A DNA stretch of 64,000 nucleotides, from positions 1,240,001-1,304,000 of the forward strand of contig JABTUL010000001.1 in the NCBI GenBank assembly GCA_015075425.1, given 5' to 3'. The notes beneath the pieces are model-generated. The model did not search any database. It was not told where the DNA came from and saw only the letters and a list, made by a program, of their open reading frames with translations. Every line of letters begins with the position of its first letter. Within the stretch, counting starts at the first letter, position 1. A program made the translations under genes and the position numbers. This document shows, piece by piece, positions 29,797 to 38,468 of this stretch. This DNA is from Spirochaetales bacterium. Its GTDB lineage: Bacteria; Spirochaetota; Leptospiria; Leptospirales; Leptonemataceae.

Positions 29797-29851
29797 CGGT
29801 AACAGGATCGGGAGAGTGGGAAAATTTCCCTTTACATTTTTTCTCGAGCAT

Positions 29852-30082
29852 TCAAGGTTTTTTTTCATCCAGCCAGTGGATGCATTCGCCGGGGCAATCT
29901 TTGATTTCCCGGTTGATGCGCGTCTCGTCCTCTATTTCTACAGGAGCTTCATTGATATACTGCCCGCCACGATGGGTTTCCGCAACATCGCTTTCATCCA
30001 TCTGGAAGTAATCCGGTGATCGGTCGCTGCATTGATTGCAGGAAGTGCAGTCCTCCTTGTTTACTGTAACCCTTCGCAACAT
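29852..30082 (-). CDS. Small ferredoxin, single cluster
   Basis: 76 residues with the cluster motif CTSCNQC (C-x2-C-x2-C) near the N-terminus and a distal Cys in DCPGECI, the pattern of single-cluster [4Fe-4S]/[3Fe-4S] ferredoxins. It is an acidic, soluble electron carrier. The start is ATG 30082; a TTG directly upstream is possible, and no strong Shine-Dalgarno is seen. It lies upstream of flaB on the same strand and diverges from the DNA methyltransferase gene. Partner enzyme unknown. Confidence 0.82.
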   Translation of the reverse strand: MLRRVTVNKEDCTSCNQCSDRSPDYFQMDESDVAETHRGGQYINEAPVEIEDETRINREIKDCPGECIHWLDEKKP

Positions 30083-30183
30083 CAAGTCTTAGAAAGAAAA
30101 TTGGACGGGCAGGGCAAGCAAAAGACCGATACCGATGTCTATAAAGAGAGAACAATGCCTGCCACTGAATGTCCTGACAGAGA

Positions 30184-31341
30184 TTGAATAACCGTGCGCT
30201 GGCCATCCGGCGCGGAGAACTATGGACAGCGCGGCAGCGCCAGATGCATCCGGCACACTACGCCGTGAGCTACCGGGCCAGTTTCAAACCGGAACTTCCT
30301 GCCTTTTTTATGAACCGCTACCTCAAAGTTCGGGGATCTACTGTCCTTGATCCCTTTGGCGGTAGAGGGACCACCGCTTTTCAAGCTAATCTTATGGGCC
30401 ACCGGGCCATCCACAACGACATCAATCCGGTGGCCGTATTTTTAGGACAGGCCAGGCAGAAAATTGCGCCCCTGGACCGACTGGTCAGGCGAGTGGAGTC
30501 CCTGGACCTTTCCGGGGAATGCGACCTGGACCCCTGCGAAGCGGATCGCCTCCTGCCATTTTTCCACCCGCAAACCTTACGCGAAATTCTGGCTTTGCGC
30601 ACCATCCTGCTGGAATCGAGATTTGAGGACCCGGAACTCAATTACATCGGTCTTACGGCCCTTTCCCGCCTCTATGGCCATTCGGATGGGTTTTTCTCCG
30701 TGTATACTTTTCCGCAGATTTCCATTTTGCCGCAGCGTCAGCGTCTGAACAATGAACGCAAGGGAGTGGCCCCGCAGTACAGGAACGTAAAAGAGCGCAT
30801 CATTCGGAAGCTGGAAAGAGACGTTAAGGATGACCTACCGGAGACGTACCACGCGGCTTCCGCCCACAATCACTATCTGGACTGCGATGCTCGCCAGATC
30901 CGTTGGCCGGATCAGAGCATCGATTTGATCGTCACCTCACCGCCTTTTCTGGATAAGGTGAATTATGTTCAGGATAACTGGATGCGTGCCTGGTTTTTGA
31001 ATCTGGAAGAGGTTTTGAGTTCCCGTGAACTCTCTATCCTTGAGCATCCCGCAGACTGGCTGAAGTTCATGGAGGCAGTTATGTATGAGATGTTGCGGCT
31101 CCTGCGTCCGGGTGGGCGAGCGATCATTGAAGTCGGGGATGTGGAATACCGCAAGAAACCTCTCAATCTCGAGGAGCTGCTGGTGTCCTTGCTGCCGCTG
31201 CAGTCGTCATGGGGGAAGCTCCAGGGTAAAGAGGTCTGGATCAATGAGCAGAGTTTCACCAAACTGGCCAACTGCTGGAAAGTCTCTAACAATGCCCGCG
31301 GGACCAACACCAATCGCTGTCTGGTGCTGCAGAAGCTCTGA
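30184..31341 (+). CDS. Orphan DNA amino-methyltransferase (N4-cytosine/N6-adenine type)
   Basis: 385 residues. The AdoMet-binding motif LDPFGGRGTTAFQA lies near 57-70, followed by NDINPVA. The catalytic motif TSPPF lies near 258-262, more typical of N4-cytosine than N6-adenine enzymes. The region between them, about 180 residues, would hold the target-recognition part. No restriction endonuclease gene is adjacent, so it may be an orphan or regulatory methylase. The start TTG 30184 is the only one giving the full N-terminus; ATG 30244 is an alternative. Its stop is four bases from the stop of the convergent secreted-protein gene. Confidence 0.85.
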   Translation: MNNRALAIRRGELWTARQRQMHPAHYAVSYRASFKPELPAFFMNRYLKVRGSTVLDPFGGRGTTAFQANLMGHRAIHNDINPVAVFLGQARQKIAPLDRLVRRVESLDLSGECDLDPCEADRLLPFFHPQTLREILALRTILLESRFEDPELNYIGLTALSRLYGHSDGFFSVYTFPQISILPQRQRLNNERKGVAPQYRNVKERIIRKLERDVKDDLPETYHAASAHNHYLDCDARQIRWPDQSIDLIVTSPPFLDKVNYVQDNWMRAWFLNLEEVLSSRELSILEHPADWLKFMEAVMYEMLRLLRPGGRAIIEVGDVEYRKKPLNLEELLVSLLPLQSSWGKLQGKEVWINEQSFTKLANCWKVSNNARGTNTNRCLVLQKL

Positions 31342-31345
31342 GTTT

Positions 31346-32533
31346 TCAGGGAGGCGTATCGGCCGAGCGGAAGGTGATTGCACTTAGATTGTCAATGGTC
31401 GTTTTCTGCGTATCGTCATAGCCTCCGGCGCCGCCATCACCCGCTGCCCCTGTTTTGCTGAAATTGTTCGTGATCAGGGCCGCGCTCTGCGGATAGGTAG
31501 CGGGAATGGAAGCGGCAGTTACGCCATCCTGAACAAATCCGCCGGCATTAAATATGCCGTGTCTGAGAGTATGAGCACTTCCGCAAACATTGCCTTCGTT
31601 AGTCGTGTTACTATCAATGGCATTGAACGTAAAACTGAAAAGAGCAGTTGCTTCCAGGCCAGCGTCCGTTCTTTGACCGTAACCCATGGCATAGTAATAG
31701 CTGCCGGCGTTGGTGCAATTCGCAGAAATGCTGGTGGGAGCGGCGGCAAAAGTCATACGCGTAACGATGCGCACGCAGATGGCGTTGTTGGTGACACTGC
31801 CTGATGCCAGGGTAATCGGCATTTCATTGACGAAAACGCGTCCGCGATCCGTGGAAAAGGTATTATCACTTTTGAGTTGTGCGCCCCAGGAGTAGGTTTG
31901 TCGGCGACTGCCGGCAGATCCTGAGATGTAGCTTTCTACAATCACATTGGAATTATCGCAGATGGACGGGTCAAGGGAGCACATGCGATAGTTCATGAGC
32001 ACTCCGTCGCCGGAGGAAGAGGAAATATCGTCAAAAAGGAGCTCAAATACTTTAGTATCGCTGGCGTTCCAGATGACCAGACGATTGGAAAAGGTTTTGG
32101 TTCCGGTGTAAGCGCTCGAGCTAACGGCGATATCGTTTCCAGTGATGAGCTTTAGCTTGTGGGAAGTCCCGTTGATGTTTAATCCTGAAAAAGAAATAGT
32201 TCCTGAATTTTTAAGCAGTCCGGAGTTTTTCAAAGAAACAATGATGTTATCAGCGAAGATGGAATTGTTATTGGCCCACTGTGCCGAACCACGCACGAAT
32301 CCCCAGGCATTTTCCGCAGCCATGAGCTTTTCGAGAGAACCGATCACCAGTGTAAAGTCCCCGGGATTCGTGCGAATGAAAAGCTGTCCGCCGGCCGCTG
32401 CCAGTAGACGAGCCATCTGATCGGAAAAAACCGGCAGCGGCAAACCCTTTCCTGAGCTATCGTCCTTTACCAGGCGGATGGAAAAACTAAAGAAAAGGGC
32501 TACGCCGAGGACAGAAAGCACCAAACGCTTCAT
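31346..32533 (-). CDS. Exported protein, Ser/Thr/Asn-rich, unknown function
   Basis: About 395 residues from ATG 32533. A signal-like hydrophobic start (LVLSVLGVALFFSFS) is followed by a mature part rich in Ser, Thr, Asn and Gly with alternating hydrophobic residues, which suggests an extended beta structure of surface-protein type. Cys residues occur in likely pairs (MCSLDPSICDN, ICVR...NCTN, VCGS). The ATG overlaps the stop of the upstream small lipoprotein gene (ATGA). No domain recognised. Confidence 0.75.
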   Translation of the reverse strand: MKRLVLSVLGVALFFSFSIRLVKDDSSGKGLPLPVFSDQMARLLAAAGGQLFIRTNPGDFTLVIGSLEKLMAAENAWGFVRGSAQWANNNSIFADNIIVSLKNSGLLKNSGTISFSGLNINGTSHKLKLITGNDIAVSSSAYTGTKTFSNRLVIWNASDTKVFELLFDDISSSSGDGVLMNYRMCSLDPSICDNSNVIVESYISGSAGSRRQTYSWGAQLKSDNTFSTDRGRVFVNEMPITLASGSVTNNAICVRIVTRMTFAAAPTSISANCTNAGSYYYAMGYGQRTDAGLEATALFSFTFNAIDSNTTNEGNVCGSAHTLRHGIFNAGGFVQDGVTAASIPATYPQSAALITNNFSKTGAAGDGGAGGYDDTQKTTIDNLSAITFRSADTPP

Positions 32534-32766
32534 TTGCGGACTCCGGCAGGAATGCAGATCACAAGGCCCGATTGGTTCTGGCAACTCGAGCTGGAACTCG
32601 AGGACCCACCGGAAAGCAGAGCCCAGAGTAATAGCAGCCGCTGCTCCTCATCCTTGCGTTCCTTTTTGGCGCGGTCACGGTCCAGGAATTGTAGTTCTGC
32701 TGGTAAATAACCACAGGTCAGAGTTAAAGTAAAAGCAAGCAGGCAGGCGGATTTCATGAGTTTCAT
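32530..32766 (-). CDS. Small lipoprotein with poly-Ser tract
   Basis: 78 residues from ATG 32766, which has GGAG five bases upstream. The lipobox is LTLTC. After a charged stretch (RDRAKKERKDEEQR) come a hydrophobic patch (LLLLWALLSGG), seven Ser residues and a Cys-x8-Cys pair near the end. It is coupled to the larger exported protein by overlap, and the two probably work together at the envelope. Function unknown. Confidence 0.7.
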   Translation of the reverse strand: MKLMKSACLLAFTLTLTCGYLPAELQFLDRDRAKKERKDEEQRLLLLWALLSGGSSSSSSSCQNQSGLVICIPAGVRK

Positions 32767-32948
32767 AAGCACTCCAGGGGATGATTGAAAATGCGAAACG
32801 CTTTCCCATTCCTACACAGCAATGCCGCGGCAAAAAATCAAGCGGGAAAACAGATGATCGTCTGACCGATGGCTGACCTGCTGAAAGCTTTTGCTCCTTG
32901 ACAGTCCCGTTGGCCAGCGCCTATACGGGTATCCATGAAGGCGTCTTT

Positions 32949-33938
32949 ATGAAAGCCATTGTTCTGCACCACTACGGCCCGCCGAATATCCTGACCGTCC
33001 GCGAAATTCCTCGCCCTGAGCCCGTTGGTGATGAAGTCCTGGTCAAAGTTCAGGCAACAGCTATCAACGATTGGGACTGGGCGTATGTGCGCGGTAAGCC
33101 ATACATATACCGACTGATTTTTGGACTCCTCCGGCCCAGGGTGTCTGTGCTGGGTGCGGAGGTCGCCGGTACCGTCGAGGCCACAGGACCGCAGGCTAAA
33201 AAATTCCGGAGGGGAGACCGGGTCTATGGCGATATCTCTGAGGCTGGGTTTGGAGGCTTCGCCGAGTATGTATCTGTGCGAGAGGATGCTTTGACGCACA
33301 TGCCGCGCAGCATGACATTTGAACAGGCTGCCGCTCTGCCGCATGCTGCCCTCCTGGCCTATCAGGGGCTGGTTGGCGCGGGCAAGATCCAGCGCGGCGA
33401 TCGTGTGCTCATCAACGGAGCCGGTGGGGGAGTAGGAACCATCGGTCTGCAAATTGCTAAACAATATGACTGCGAAGTGACGGGAGTGGATCGGGAAAGT
33501 AAACTGGATGCGCTACGATCGCTGGGCTTTGATCAAGTTATTGATTATAAACAAGTTGATTTCACCAGGAACAGAGAAGGTTACGACCTGATTCTGGATG
33601 CCAAATCTTCTCGCTCGATCTTCCGTTATCCCGGTGCGCTAAAACCTGGAGGGCGTTACGTGAGCGTGGGCGGGTCCGTGCCGCGGCTTCTCGAGCTACT
33701 TTTTCTTGGCCCGGTGATCGGAAAAATGACCGGGAAACGCCTGAAGATATTGGCGCTGAAACCCAATCAGGGACTCGAAGAAATCCATCGTCTTTTTGAA
33801 TCCACTTCCATCAAATTGCTAATCGACGGGCCTTTTGGCCTGGAGGATGTTCCCGCAGCACTCGAGCGATTTGGCCGGTCCGATCACATCGGGAAAATCG
33901 TTATTGTTACGAATGCTTCTGGGGAGGGCCGGCAATAA
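32949..33938 (+). CDS. Zinc-free medium-chain dehydrogenase/quinone oxidoreductase
   Basis: 329 residues of the MDR superfamily. The GroES-like N-terminal domain (EVLVKVQATAINDWDW, LGAEVAGTVEATG) is followed by a Rossmann domain with the dinucleotide motif GAGGGVGTIGLQIAK. The catalytic zinc ligands of alcohol dehydrogenases are missing, as in quinone reductases of the zeta-crystallin type. ATG 32949 has GAAGGCG six bases upstream, so the longer in-frame start at 32898 is unlikely. It reduces an enone or quinone with NADPH; substrate unknown. Confidence 0.88.
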   Translation: MKAIVLHHYGPPNILTVREIPRPEPVGDEVLVKVQATAINDWDWAYVRGKPYIYRLIFGLLRPRVSVLGAEVAGTVEATGPQAKKFRRGDRVYGDISEAGFGGFAEYVSVREDALTHMPRSMTFEQAAALPHAALLAYQGLVGAGKIQRGDRVLINGAGGGVGTIGLQIAKQYDCEVTGVDRESKLDALRSLGFDQVIDYKQVDFTRNREGYDLILDAKSSRSIFRYPGALKPGGRYVSVGGSVPRLLELLFLGPVIGKMTGKRLKILALKPNQGLEEIHRLFESTSIKLLIDGPFGLEDVPAALERFGRSDHIGKIVIVTNASGEGRQ

Positions 33939-34097
33939 ATCCGGCAATAGCCCGGGAAAATTCGTCAAGTTAGAAGGCAATGTCCACGTCAGAAACGGGG
34001 CGGGCTGCCTGACGGGCCCATGAGCCAAACAGCACAGCGAACCGGGTTTTCCTTTAGCACAGGCAAGAGGAGGGAATTTGTTCACCACTCCGCGCCG

Positions 34098-34496
34098 CTA
34101 ATCGGCTGCCATCATCCCCATTTTTTTCATAAAGGCCGGATCGTACTCCACAAAGAGTTCTTCCCCGGCCCGGATGAAACGTGCCGCTTCAAAACGGGCT
34201 TTTTTCCAGCGGTAGGAGTAGACCATCCAGAGATTGGGTGTTGGCGAATGGTTGATGAACCGCAGTCTGGTATTTCCCAGAATATGGAAATTACGGCCGA
34301 TGGGCACCAGATACTTCTGGTCTTTCCGGGGCAGGCGTCTGGCCTGCGCATCGTTTAGCTGAAGGCCGGTGTAGTAGCCCAGATGGGCCAGCGGCGGAAT
34401 GTCCACTCCCGCAAAAAGGCCCTGGCCGGCTCCGCGTATGGTTGATGGTTTTACCTTGAGGTCCTCCATAGCGATAGAACAGGGGAATCGGGGCAT
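34098..34496 (-). CDS. SET-domain protein (putative lysine methyltransferase)
   Basis: About 132 residues, so essentially a bare SET domain. The family blocks are in order: GAGQGLFAG (AdoMet-binding start), the central RFINHSPTPN (NHS.PN core) and the end block IRAGEELFVEYD (GEEL..DY). The last Asp-Pro-Ala-Phe extension replaces the usual post-SET. The enzyme should transfer a methyl group to a protein Lys. The start is unsure between ATG 34496 and ATG 34469, as neither has a good Shine-Dalgarno. It lies upstream of, and divergent from, the flagellar cluster. Confidence 0.8.
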   Translation of the reverse strand: MPRFPCSIAMEDLKVKPSTIRGAGQGLFAGVDIPPLAHLGYYTGLQLNDAQARRLPRKDQKYLVPIGRNFHILGNTRLRFINHSPTPNLWMVYSYRWKKARFEAARFIRAGEELFVEYDPAFMKKMGMMAAD

Positions 34497-34576
34497 GCGG
34501 AGATACGGCTGCAAAAGGGGCCACCGACAAGCCTTTTACTTATGTCTCTGCCTCTCCTGCCGATAGGCATACTGAT

Positions 34577-35374
34577 ATGCTACGCTCTTTATGGACAGCC
34601 GCAACAGGGATGATCGCCCAGCAATACCAGATCGATACCATCTCCAATAATCTTTCCAACGTGAACACCTTTGGATTCAAAAAGAATCGGGTCGATTTTG
34701 AAGATTTGATCTACCAGCAGCAGGTGCTTGCCGGAACTCCGGCAACCGCAGTATCAGAAATTCCCACCGGTGTGTATGTCGGTGCCGGAACGCGGGTTGC
34801 TGCCACGCAGAAGTTATTTGAAATGGGAAGTTTACAAAATACCGGGAACAAATTTGACATGGCAGTCAACTCCGAAGTAGGTTTTTTCAAGATTCTCATG
34901 CCCGACGGAAGTTTTGCCTACACTCGCGACGGTAGCTTCAAGATCGACGCCCGCCAGCAGATTGTAACGTCCAACGGGTATTTGCTGGAACCACCCATTA
35001 CTCTGCCGCCCAATGCCATCAACAACAGCTTTTCCGTGACAGAAAACGGAGAGGTTACGGTGAAGATCGGTGACGATATCCGGCCCACTCGCATTGGACA
35101 GATTGACCTGTACCGATTTGTGAACCCGGCCGGCCTGCAGGCCATTGGTAAAAATCTATTCAAAGAGACGGTAGCCTCGGGTCCGGAAATCCAGGGGACG
35201 CCGGGGCTGGAAGGCATGGGTGGAATTCTCCAGAGCTTTCTGGAAATGTCCAATGTAAAGCTCGTGGAAGAGATGGTGAATATGATCGTAGCCCAGAGAG
35301 CCTATGAATCCAATTCCAAGTCGATTGTGACCAGCGATTCCATGCTCAATACTGCCATCTCCATGAAGCGTTGA
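34577..35374 (+). CDS. flgG: Flagellar distal rod protein FlgG
   Basis: 265 residues. The N-terminus (LWTAATGMIAQQYQIDTISN, NNLSNVNTFGFKK) and the C-terminus (NVKLVEEMVNMIVAQRAYES, NSKSIVTSDSMLNTA) are the conserved rod/hook helices, and the middle beta domain has the FlgG-type insertion. It forms the distal rod between basal body and hook. A sigma-28-like -10 element GCCGATAG lies at 34559-34566 but with a poor -35, only 11 bp from the ATG. First gene of the operon flgG-flgA-flgH-flgI-flgJ. Confidence 0.95.
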   Translation: MLRSLWTAATGMIAQQYQIDTISNNLSNVNTFGFKKNRVDFEDLIYQQQVLAGTPATAVSEIPTGVYVGAGTRVAATQKLFEMGSLQNTGNKFDMAVNSEVGFFKILMPDGSFAYTRDGSFKIDARQQIVTSNGYLLEPPITLPPNAINNSFSVTENGEVTVKIGDDIRPTRIGQIDLYRFVNPAGLQAIGKNLFKETVASGPEIQGTPGLEGMGGILQSFLEMSNVKLVEEMVNMIVAQRAYESNSKSIVTSDSMLNTAISMKR

Positions 35375-36342
35375 TGAAAAATAAAACTTGCACCGTCTTT
35401 CTTCTGGGTCTTTTTGCTTTAGATCCGATCCTCTCCTATTCTTTATATTTACGAAACAAAGTGCTGGTGCAGACCTTCCCCGTCCGCATCCAGGATCTGG
35501 CGCGAGTGGAACACGCACGCCAGGACGCGGAGACACTTTCCCAGAAGGTTGTGATCGCTTCCCTTGAGGAGCCCCTGTATTTGACTGCGGATCGTTTTAA
35601 GGAAGCCCTGAAGGACACGCCTCTGGAAAGAGTTTTTGGAGCAGGGGTCTGGGTGGTGCCGTTGACCGGAACGCTGGAAGGAACAGGATTAAAGGACAGG
35701 CTGGAAGCGGAGATTCGCACTCGCGAGGGCGGGAACGTGTATCTGCAAAGCCACGTGGTAAGACTCGATTCCACAGCCAGGCTCAGTTTGCCCGTCTCTG
35801 CCAGAAGCCTGATCTTTCAGTTCCCGGCCAGCTTGCGCAGTTTTTCTGCGGGGAGGCGCGTGCTGGCCGTGGATATTATGGGACAGGAAAAGCCGGGAAA
35901 AAACCCCCGGGTGCTGCACCGCCAGCAAATCGGTTTATGGATTTATAAGAAAAAGCAAGTGGCCGTAGCAAAGCATGACCTGGCTATGGGCCACAGGCTC
36001 AAAAGCGACGATTTTGAGCTGGTGGAAAAGGAAATTGATGGTGATGACGCGCGCTACGCCAGCGGAAATCTGGTGGGCCTGCGCGTTATGCAGAACGTAA
36101 AGACCGGCGACGTGCTTCTGCGGTCCGTGGTCCAGGCAATGCCTTTGATCCGGCGTGGCCAGCAATTGACTCTGGTTGTGCAAAAACCCGGGATCGTTCT
36201 CAAGTCGCGTTCTGTCGCCCTTTCCGACGCAGAAAGCGGTGGCACATTGCGTGTCCGTCCCCTTTTGCCAGGGGGGCAGAATCGTTCCGGTGTGACCGCC
36301 CGGGTCATTGATGAAGATCATGCGGTGCTGGAGGGTCCGTGA
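35374..36342 (+). CDS. flgA: Flagellar basal-body P-ring formation protein FlgA
   Basis: About 322 residues with a signal peptide, a less conserved N-terminal region and a C-terminal SAF/FlgA domain (KKQVAVAKHDLAMGHRLKSD, VGLRVMQNVKTGDVLLRSVV, RRGQQLTLVVQKPGIVLKS). The N-terminal part is larger than in enteric FlgA (about 220 residues). It is the periplasmic chaperone of FlgI. Its ATG shares one base with the flgG stop (TGATG), and its stop overlaps flgH. Confidence 0.9.
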   Translation: MKNKTCTVFLLGLFALDPILSYSLYLRNKVLVQTFPVRIQDLARVEHARQDAETLSQKVVIASLEEPLYLTADRFKEALKDTPLERVFGAGVWVVPLTGTLEGTGLKDRLEAEIRTREGGNVYLQSHVVRLDSTARLSLPVSARSLIFQFPASLRSFSAGRRVLAVDIMGQEKPGKNPRVLHRQQIGLWIYKKKQVAVAKHDLAMGHRLKSDDFELVEKEIDGDDARYASGNLVGLRVMQNVKTGDVLLRSVVQAMPLIRRGQQLTLVVQKPGIVLKSRSVALSDAESGGTLRVRPLLPGGQNRSGVTARVIDEDHAVLEGP

Positions 36343-36965
36343 GCGGCAAACTTCTTTTGTTGCTGGCCGTTCCTGCCTTCCTTCTGGCAGAAGACTTATG
36401 GAAAGACCACAATCCTTATGCCGGTCAAACGGGTTTACTTCCGGGAGCGGTGCTGCGACTGGTTGTGCATGAGCCCGTCCTTGTCGAGTACGAATACGAG
36501 GAGACGGCTGACTCAAAAGCCACGATCAAAATCGTCCCGGATAAAAAAGTTGCTGATTTTTTGAGCGATGCATCCAGCGATCAAAGCCAGGTGGGTTCGC
36601 GCAAAGCAAAGGTGCGGGCCAAAACTGCATTACGCCTGGAACTTGCCGTGATCGTGCGCAGCGTGGACGGCGAACTGGCCACAATCAGCGGTCAGAAAAG
36701 TCTGATCTATGAAAACGGGCGGGCTCAGCAACTGTTCTCGGTCAGCGGAAAAGTGCATCGGCGCGATGTATCCGGTGATCGCACAATTCGTTCCGCACAG
36801 GTTGCAGACCTGGAGCTTTTAGTGAGCGGAGCGCCGCTGCCTTTTCAGGCCGGGCTTACCATGAAACAGGGCGATGACGGACAGCCCCGTGCCGAACTTT
36901 CTCGCGAGGAGAAGGAGCGCATTTTACTCGAACACCTGAACCGTATTCTGGGCGGTTTGAAATGA
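36339..36965 (+). CDS. flgH: Flagellar L-ring protein FlgH, without a lipobox cysteine
   Basis: 208 residues. The conserved order LWKDHNPYAG, GAVLRLVVHEP, KVRAKTALRLELAVIVRSVD, ATISGQKSLIYENG and SGKVHRRDVSGD identifies FlgH. Enteric FlgH is a lipoprotein; here the signal ends PAFLLAEDLW with no Cys, so the protein is probably cleaved by signal peptidase I and not lipidated. That fits flagella that stay in the periplasm and never cross the outer membrane. GTG start overlapping flgA. Confidence 0.9.
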   Translation: MSGKLLLLLAVPAFLLAEDLWKDHNPYAGQTGLLPGAVLRLVVHEPVLVEYEYEETADSKATIKIVPDKKVADFLSDASSDQSQVGSRKAKVRAKTALRLELAVIVRSVDGELATISGQKSLIYENGRAQQLFSVSGKVHRRDVSGDRTIRSAQVADLELLVSGAPLPFQAGLTMKQGDDGQPRAELSREEKERILLEHLNRILGGLK

Positions 36966-38068
36966 GGCAGACCCTGTTCTTTCTTTTGCTGGCAACCACT
37001 CTGGCCGCCCAGACGGCTCCGCCTCCGGATGGAAGCGGACCGGTGGGGCCAGCTGGACAGCCTGAGACGATTGCCGGAGGAACCCCTGTAGCTAAAAAGA
37101 TCTCCGGTGTTCTTTTGAAAAATATTGCAACCATTTCCGGAGTGCGCACCAATCAATTGCTCGGCTACGGCCTGGTGGTTGGTCTACCGGGAAGTGGAGA
37201 TACACGCAGCGGTCTTGCCCGCGAATCGATTAAGAATTTGCTCGGCTCTCTGGAGCAGAATATGACCCATTTCAATCTGGACGCGCGTAACATTGCTGCA
37301 GTGCTTGTAACAGCAGAGATTCCGGCTTTTGCACGCAAAGGGGATCGCTTTGCGGTGACCGTTAGTTCCATTGGTGATGCCCGTTCTTTATCCGGCGGAG
37401 TCTTGATTCAAACGCCGCTGTACGGAGCCAATCGGACTATTTATGCGGCGGCCCAGGGTGTGGTTACAACGGCGGAGGCCAATCAGCCCGATGACCGGGC
37501 AGGAGCTCCAGGTAAAACGGTGGGTGCGGTGATGGGCGGAGCGCTCATGGAGCGCGATGTTTCCGCCAACCTGACCGAGAACAGTGTGATTCGTATCAGC
37601 CTGAAGAAGTTTGATTTCACTACCCTGGAAGAACTGCGCAAGCGGTTGCGGGAGTCGCTGGGACAGGATAAGCTGGAACTTAAGAATGGGGCCCTTGAAC
37701 TGGCTGTGCCGGAAGGACAGGACCCGGTCTCTTTTATTGCAAAAATTGAAAATTTACGAATCGAACCTTCCAGCGCCTCACGTGTTGTCATCAATGAACG
37801 CAGCGGAACGATTGTGATGGGCGGGGATCTGTATGTTTCACCGGTTTCTGTCACTCGCGGCGGTCTGCAGATCATCGTCACCGGGAATGCCGGGCAGGGA
37901 CATCCTGATGCAGCGGTGCGCGGAGAAACCCACCTTGTGTCCGGCAGCAGTGTGAACGACATTCTGCAGATTCTTAATTCTATCGGTGCCTCCGTTAAGG
38001 ATGTGATCGCCATTTTAGAAGCACTCAAGGAAGCGGGAGCCCTGCACGCTGAGATTGTGGTAATGTAG
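36962..38068 (+). CDS. flgI: Flagellar P-ring protein FlgI
   Basis: 368 residues with a signal peptide (FFLLLATTLAAQ), a Pro/Gly-rich linker and the family block KNIATISGVRTNQLLGYGLV, VGLPGSGD. The C-terminal half (ERSGTIVMGGDLYVSPVSVT, LNSIGASVKDVIAILEALKE) is also typical. It forms the ring around the rod in the peptidoglycan layer. The ATG overlaps the flgH stop by four bases. Confidence 0.94.
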   Translation: MRQTLFFLLLATTLAAQTAPPPDGSGPVGPAGQPETIAGGTPVAKKISGVLLKNIATISGVRTNQLLGYGLVVGLPGSGDTRSGLARESIKNLLGSLEQNMTHFNLDARNIAAVLVTAEIPAFARKGDRFAVTVSSIGDARSLSGGVLIQTPLYGANRTIYAAAQGVVTTAEANQPDDRAGAPGKTVGAVMGGALMERDVSANLTENSVIRISLKKFDFTTLEELRKRLRESLGQDKLELKNGALELAVPEGQDPVSFIAKIENLRIEPSSASRVVINERSGTIVMGGDLYVSPVSVTRGGLQIIVTGNAGQGHPDAAVRGETHLVSGSSVNDILQILNSIGASVKDVIAILEALKEAGALHAEIVVM

Positions 38069-38077
38069 GAGAGTGGT

Positions 38078-38449
38078 ATGGAGATGAGAAAGTATTTCCC
38101 CGGATTGTACGATGGGCGCGTGTCCAGTGCACAAATCCATCAGCGAGAACTGAGCCCGGACAGTAAGGCTCGCACACCTGACGAAAAAATGCAGGAAACA
38201 GCGCAGGAATTTCAGTCTCTTTTCATTAAGATGATGCTATCGAGCATGCGTGCCACTCTGAAACCGGAAAACGATATGCTGGGCGGCGGCCGGGGACAGG
38301 AAATCTTTAAAGATATGTTATTTGATCAGTATGCTCTGCAGCTTTCCCGGGATCCACTCTTCACGCTTGATGAGCAGATGATCGAGCAGCTGACTGGCTC
38401 AAAAGCACAGCAGAACGCCGCCGCCAGAGGATACGCCCGGAACGAGTGA
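38078..38449 (+). CDS. flgJ: Rod-binding protein, FlgJ N-terminal domain only
   Basis: 123 residues. The rod-binding block (MQETAQEFQSLFIKMMLSSM, ENDMLGGGRGQEIFKDMLFD) is clear. The peptidoglycan hydrolase domain found at the C-terminus of enteric FlgJ is absent, as is common in spirochaetes, so a separate hydrolase must open the cell wall. It ends the flagellar operon; the gene after it is convergent. Confidence 0.9.
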   Translation: MEMRKYFPGLYDGRVSSAQIHQRELSPDSKARTPDEKMQETAQEFQSLFIKMMLSSMRATLKPENDMLGGGRGQEIFKDMLFDQYALQLSRDPLFTLDEQMIEQLTGSKAQQNAAARGYARNE

Positions 38450-38468
38450 TTTCCGGCTTTTCCCGCTT

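Noticed and set aside
33819-34088. 89-codon minus-strand frame between the dehydrogenase and SET genes
   Set aside because: It overlaps the 3' end of the dehydrogenase gene in antisense, is Pro/Cys-rich at random and has no ribosome-binding site; the 158-bp gap holds only a weak CGTCAG/CTGACG inverted repeat without a T-tract.
34559-34566. GCCGATAG as sigma-28 promoter of flgG
   Set aside because: The -10 match is good, but the -35 position reads TTAT and the site is only 11 bp from the ATG; not enough for a separate feature.
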